Below are positions 60,561-64,000 of a stretch of 64,000 nucleotides of DNA, one piece after another. Source of the DNA: Anoxypelagibacter sp902613655 (GTDB lineage Bacteria > Pseudomonadota > Alphaproteobacteria > Pelagibacterales > Pelagibacteraceae). A program made the position numbers and the translations under genes. The stretch spans positions 71,651 through 135,650 of the forward strand of contig CACMHR010000002.1 in NCBI GenBank assembly GCA_902613655.1. The letters are read 5' to 3'. Position 1 is the stretch's first letter, and every line of letters begins with the position of its first letter. The notes under the pieces are model-generated. The model did no database searches. It worked only from the letters and a program-made list of their open reading frames with translations, and was not told the DNA's origin.

Positions 60561-63500
60561 ATTCTTTATTTAATTGAATATCTACTTCATCCATTCTTTT
60601 AGAATTTTTACAAAGTAATAAATAAAATACAGGTGTTGTAAACAAAGTAAGAAAAGTACTTATCAGCATGCCTCCAAATATTGTGCAGCCTACTGCTAAT
60701 CTTATTCCTTCTCCTGCACCCGGACCAATATTGCCAACAATCAAGGGAACCATTGCGATAAGCGTAGATAAACTCGTCATCATAATGGGTCTAAATCTTC
60801 TCTTACAAGACTCAACAATGGCTGCCTCAACACTTTTTCCTTTAACTCTTAATTGATTTGCCCAATCAACAATTAAAATACTATTTTTTGTAGCAATACC
60901 AATCAATACAATTAACGCTATTTGTGAAAAAATATTTATTGTACTTCCAAATAATAAAATAAATATAAGTCCACCTAAAGCAGCAAGAGGTACAGTTAAC
61001 ATGACCACAAAAGGTTGCCTCCAAGCGTTAAACGTCCCAGCCATTACAAGATAAGCGCTGACTAGTGCTAAACCAAAAATTATTAATAATTCACTCGAAG
61101 CTTCTTTTAAATCTAAAGATTTCCCTTTATAAAAAATTCCAGCTGTTGGAGCTTGTTCATCTATGGTTTTTTCAATAAAGTTTAATGCTTCATTCAGGGT
61201 ATAGCCTCCAACTAACCTAGCAGTTAAAGTAACTGATTTTGATCTTTGGTATCTAGTTAATATTTTGGGTGATCCTCTTTCTTCAAAACTTACAACATTT
61301 GCAAGTGAAATTAGTTTGCCTGTCGTTTCTGAACGTACAAAAATTTTACTTAAGGTCTCGGTATTTCTTCTATCTTTTATATCAGCTTGTAAAATTATTG
61401 GGTATTCTTTCCCAGACTCATTTAAAGTTGTAACACTTTTACCTGAAAATAAAGTTTCAATAGATTTTCCAATTGATTGATTGGAGAGCCCAAGATCTTT
61501 TGCTTTATTTTCATCTATTACAAGTTTTACTTCTGGTTTATTTTTTGTGTAATCAGATGTTATGTCAGCTAGTCCTCTATTTTTTCTAAGCTCTTTCATC
61601 ACATTATTTTGCCATTTATATAAAGTTTCGTATGAGGATCCTGTCATTGTAACAACAACTGGCTTTTGGTAATTGCTCACACGAACTGAATTTGGTGTTA
61701 AAGGAAAAGCCATAGTTCCTGGCACAGTAACAATTTTTCCAATAGCTTTTCTAACAATTGTTTGTGCAGAATCTTTTCTATCTTTCCAATTATCCAACAA
61801 AGCAATGATGATAAAACTATTATAAGATTGTGCAGATCTACCAAAACCTGGAACTCTCATTATTAATTTTTGATAAGGTTCTTTTTCATCCTGCAACAAA
61901 GGTATTAGTCTTCTTTCTACTTTTTCAGCTTTATCGACCGTATATTCAAATGATGATGACTCATCAGTTTTGCCGAAAACTAAATAAACACCTCTATCAG
62001 GATTTTTTTCTAATAAGGTTTTAGGAGTAAAACTAAAAAGGAATCCTGCTAAAGCAACAACAAAAACCATAAACCAAACAATGGTTTTTGGTTTTTTTAT
62101 CCAGTAATTCAAAGTATCCGAGTAGAATTCTTCAAAAGATTTAAATATTTTTTCAAATCGAGTAACGATTTTTGATTGAGATTTTTTTTTATTAAGTAGC
62201 TTGGAACCCAACATCGGTGCAATAGATAGAGCCGTAAATGTGCTTATGACAATTGTAATAGAGAGAGTTATTGCCATCTCTCTAAATAAAGTCCCACTTA
62301 TTCCGCCAATAAACAACAGAGGAGCAAAAGTTGCTAGCAGTATTATGCTAGTTGATAAAATAGCAAAAATAACATTCTTCGATCCATTTGCAGCAGCAGC
62401 CAGCGGAGTGTCCCCTTGTTCTACTCTATGGTAAATTGACTCTGTCATAACTACACTGTCATCTGTTACAATTGCTACACTTAAGATAATAGCAAGAAGA
62501 GTAAATACATTTATTGTCAGTCCAAAAATCCATAAACCAAGACATGCCCCAATTAAACTAACAGGTAGCGTTACCGCTGGTACAATTGTAGCTCTTACAT
62601 TTCCTAAAAAGAGATAAATAATTCCTACAACTAATAATAAAGCTAAAATTATTGATTGATAGCACATTTGTATAGCTTCTTTGATATAAGTTGCTCTATC
62701 GAAACTCACAGATAATTTGAGACCTTCAGGTAATGTTTTTCTTACCTCTAAAATTTTTTTTCTTATATTATTTGATAGCGTTACAGTGCTTTCATTTGTT
62801 CGAGCATAAATTCCAATGCCAACTGTATTTTCATTCAATACATCGGGACTTTGAGCCTTGAAAAGAGTCTTTTCAGATATGGGACCATATTTAACTTCAC
62901 CTAAATCGCCTAACGTTATCGTCTTTCCTTTTATTTTTTTTATAGGAAGTTTTTTAATTGATTTAATATTGGTATAAGTTTTTCCTAGATCAAGAGTTAA
63001 ATCAACGTTATTAGCTTCAATAGTACCTGCTGGCACTGCAATATTGTTTTTTCTTATCGAGCTTTCAACTTCTCTAACATCCAAATCATTTGCTATAAGT
63101 TTTACTGGGTTTAAATAAACTCTAACAGCTTTTTCGTTTATTCCTCCAACAATTACTCTTCCAGTACCTGGAACTGAACTAAATGCATCTACTAAATTAC
63201 GTTTTACATAGTCACCTATATCTAACGAGTTCCACGAAGTACTACTAACTGAGAGCCACATACTAGTTGAAAATCCAGCTGAAGCTTTTCTTACCTCTGG
63301 AGCTTTACTATCTTCGGGTAAATTATCTATGATTCTTGCAATTCGCTCTCTTATATCGTTAGCAGCATCATCAATGTCTATACTGGTAAAAAATTCTATT
63401 TTAATTGTACTTCTTCCAATTTCGGATATCGTATCAATTGATCTGATACCTTCTGCTCCCCCAACTGCTAATTCAATTGGTTCAGATATCTCTGAAGCAA

Positions 63501-63681
63501 TTATAGATGGACTTGCACCCGTATATTTTGTTGATATTACAACTTCAGGAGGCTGAAGATTTTTTGGAAGTTCTCTGGTGCTTATTTCAAAGAAAGTGTA
63601 GAGACCAAAAACAACTAATAAAAGTGAGAATACAGAACTTAAAACTGGCCTTTTAATATTTAGCAAACAAAAATTGTGCAT
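60550..63681 (-). CDS. RND-family efflux transporter permease (AcrB/MexB-like)
   Basis: This 1043-residue inner-membrane proton antiporter has the RND layout: membrane segment 1 (about 12-30), a large periplasmic porter/docking region, segments 2-6 (about 335-500), segment 7 (about 535), a second periplasmic region and segments 8-12. The proton-relay Asp pair is in IVTDDSVV (about residue 405) and the Lys in IATKNSILIVDW (about 932). It belongs to the hydrophobe-amphiphile group; substrates are unknown. It lies six bases after the adaptor gene. No outer-membrane channel gene is visible; it may be elsewhere. Confidence 0.93.
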   Translation of the reverse strand: MHNFCLLNIKRPVLSSVFSLLLVVFGLYTFFEISTRELPKNLQPPEVVISTKYTGASPSIIASEISEPIELAVGGAEGIRSIDTISEIGRSTIKIEFFTSIDIDDAANDIRERIARIIDNLPEDSKAPEVRKASAGFSTSMWLSVSSTSWNSLDIGDYVKRNLVDAFSSVPGTGRVIVGGINEKAVRVYLNPVKLIANDLDVREVESSIRKNNIAVPAGTIEANNVDLTLDLGKTYTNIKSIKKLPIKKIKGKTITLGDLGEVKYGPISEKTLFKAQSPDVLNENTVGIGIYARTNESTVTLSNNIRKKILEVRKTLPEGLKLSVSFDRATYIKEAIQMCYQSIILALLLVVGIIYLFLGNVRATIVPAVTLPVSLIGACLGLWIFGLTINVFTLLAIILSVAIVTDDSVVMTESIYHRVEQGDTPLAAAANGSKNVIFAILSTSIILLATFAPLLFIGGISGTLFREMAITLSITIVISTFTALSIAPMLGSKLLNKKKSQSKIVTRFEKIFKSFEEFYSDTLNYWIKKPKTIVWFMVFVVALAGFLFSFTPKTLLEKNPDRGVYLVFGKTDESSSFEYTVDKAEKVERRLIPLLQDEKEPYQKLIMRVPGFGRSAQSYNSFIIIALLDNWKDRKDSAQTIVRKAIGKIVTVPGTMAFPLTPNSVRVSNYQKPVVVTMTGSSYETLYKWQNNVMKELRKNRGLADITSDYTKNKPEVKLVIDENKAKDLGLSNQSIGKSIETLFSGKSVTTLNESGKEYPIILQADIKDRRNTETLSKIFVRSETTGKLISLANVVSFEERGSPKILTRYQRSKSVTLTARLVGGYTLNEALNFIEKTIDEQAPTAGIFYKGKSLDLKEASSELLIIFGLALVSAYLVMAGTFNAWRQPFVVMLTVPLAALGGLIFILLFGSTINIFSQIALIVLIGIATKNSILIVDWANQLRVKGKSVEAAIVESCKRRFRPIMMTSLSTLIAMVPLIVGNIGPGAGEGIRLAVGCTIFGGMLISTFLTLFTTPVFYLLLCKNSKRMDEVDIQLNKEFSK

Positions 63682-63687
63682 ATTATT

Positions 63688-64000
63688 TTAGTATTGGTCT
63701 TACAATCATTCCGTCCGCTAGCCTTGCTAAACCTTCTTTTACTATTTTATCGTCTGTATTTAGGCCCTCAATGATTTCAAGGTTTCCATCTTTTCGAATT
63801 CCTGTAGTTACTTCTGTTTTTTGAATTTTATTATTTTCTAAAATTTTATAGACGAATTTTTTTTCGTCTTCAAAAATAATACTAGTATCAACTACTGAAA
63901 TGGCTTCTTTTTCGTCATAAAGAAGCTCAATATCAAGTAAAGATCCAGGTAAAATTTCAAGGTCTTTATTATTGATCTGTGCTCTGGCTAATATACTTCT
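63688..64000 (-). CDS. RND efflux periplasmic adaptor (membrane fusion protein), C-terminal fragment cut by window edge
   Basis: This frame is open from the right edge to a TAA at 63688-63690 and gives about 103 residues. The sequence, with an LEILPGSLLDIEL block, a VVDTSIIFEDEKKFVYKI strand pair, VTTGIRKDGNLEIIEGL and the end LADGMIVRPILK, matches the beta-barrel and membrane-proximal domains of HlyD/AcrA-type adaptors. It ends six bases before the RND permease start, the expected adaptor-pump order. The N-terminus and signal peptide lie outside the window. Confidence 0.88.

Noticed and set aside
1..64000. tRNA, rRNA, CRISPR arrays, insertion sequences or prophage
   Set aside because: Gaps between genes are too short for most of these. 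I saw no cloverleaf-like sequence, no regularly spaced repeats, and no transposase, integrase or phage genes.

Overview
The window is AT-rich (about 30% G+C by eye, not computed) and very densely coded. No gap between genes exceeds 300 bases. The longest is the 231 bases before dnaA, followed by 148 bases between odc and regA and 132 between dnaN and gyrB. Stop and start codons commonly overlap. Gene content and order point to a streamlined alphaproteobacterium, most likely Pelagibacterales (SAR11) or a similar marine lineage. The alphaproteobacterial markers are an Irr-type Fur protein beside fabA-fabB-fabI, RegB/RegA, ChvI/ChvG, the ATPase-inhibitor zeta subunit, two-domain Nfu, phoH-ybeY-lnt-metK, and tsaE-amgK-murU. 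I saw no rRNA, tRNA, CRISPR array, insertion sequence or prophage.

Layout. 1-0.9 kb (minus): dnaK (cut by the window edge) and grpE. 0.9-4.1 kb: rdgB, a periplasmic LpoA-like binding protein, rsmI and a BON-domain lipoprotein. 4.1-6.4 kb (minus): maeB. 6.4-10.7 kb: murJ-trpS-nfu and a Bax-like glucosaminidase. 10.7-11.8 kb (minus): polysaccharide deacetylase. 11.7-18.1 kb: tsaB, fur, miaB, phoH, ybeY, lnt and metK, ending at a clear intrinsic terminator. 18.2-24.6 kb: nusA-infB-rbfA-rpsO-pnp, with pnp carrying a +1 frameshift before its S1 domain. 24.6-27.7 kb (minus): fabA-fabB-fabI and a GNAT-like gene. 27.8-30.7 kb: irr, then katG and a small DUF2061 membrane protein. 30.7-35.4 kb (minus): ubiE-ubiB-coaBC-thiF/moeB-SH3. 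35.4-36.6 kb: mutM and rpsT. 36.8-42.8 kb: dnaA-dnaN-gyrB-regB. 42.8-46.9 kb (minus): a polyamine operon (odc, deoxyhypusine-synthase-like, aguB, aguA). 47.1-47.7 kb: regA. 47.7-49.2 kb (minus): an ABC ATPase and bioY. 49.2-52 kb: polA. 52-57.7 kb: chvI-chvG-ahcY-tsaE-amgK-murU. 57.7-58.4 kb (minus): gpmA. 58.5-60.6 kb: five small overlapping genes. 60.5-64 kb (minus): an RND pump and its adaptor, cut by the window edge.

Functionally this is mostly core housekeeping: replication initiation, translation, fatty acid and ubiquinone synthesis, SAM/SAH turnover, envelope maturation and peptidoglycan recycling. The accessory highlights are the iron/heme-regulator and catalase locus (irr-katG with an Irr-box-like operator on the katG promoter), the polyamine operon lying between the split redox two-component pair regB and regA, and the RND efflux pump. 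I did not find an obviously new multi-gene system. The observations most worth following are the catalase locus, the pnp frameshift, the reduced core proteins (GyrB, TsaB), the genes missing from conserved clusters, and divergent genes whose start regions touch or overlap.
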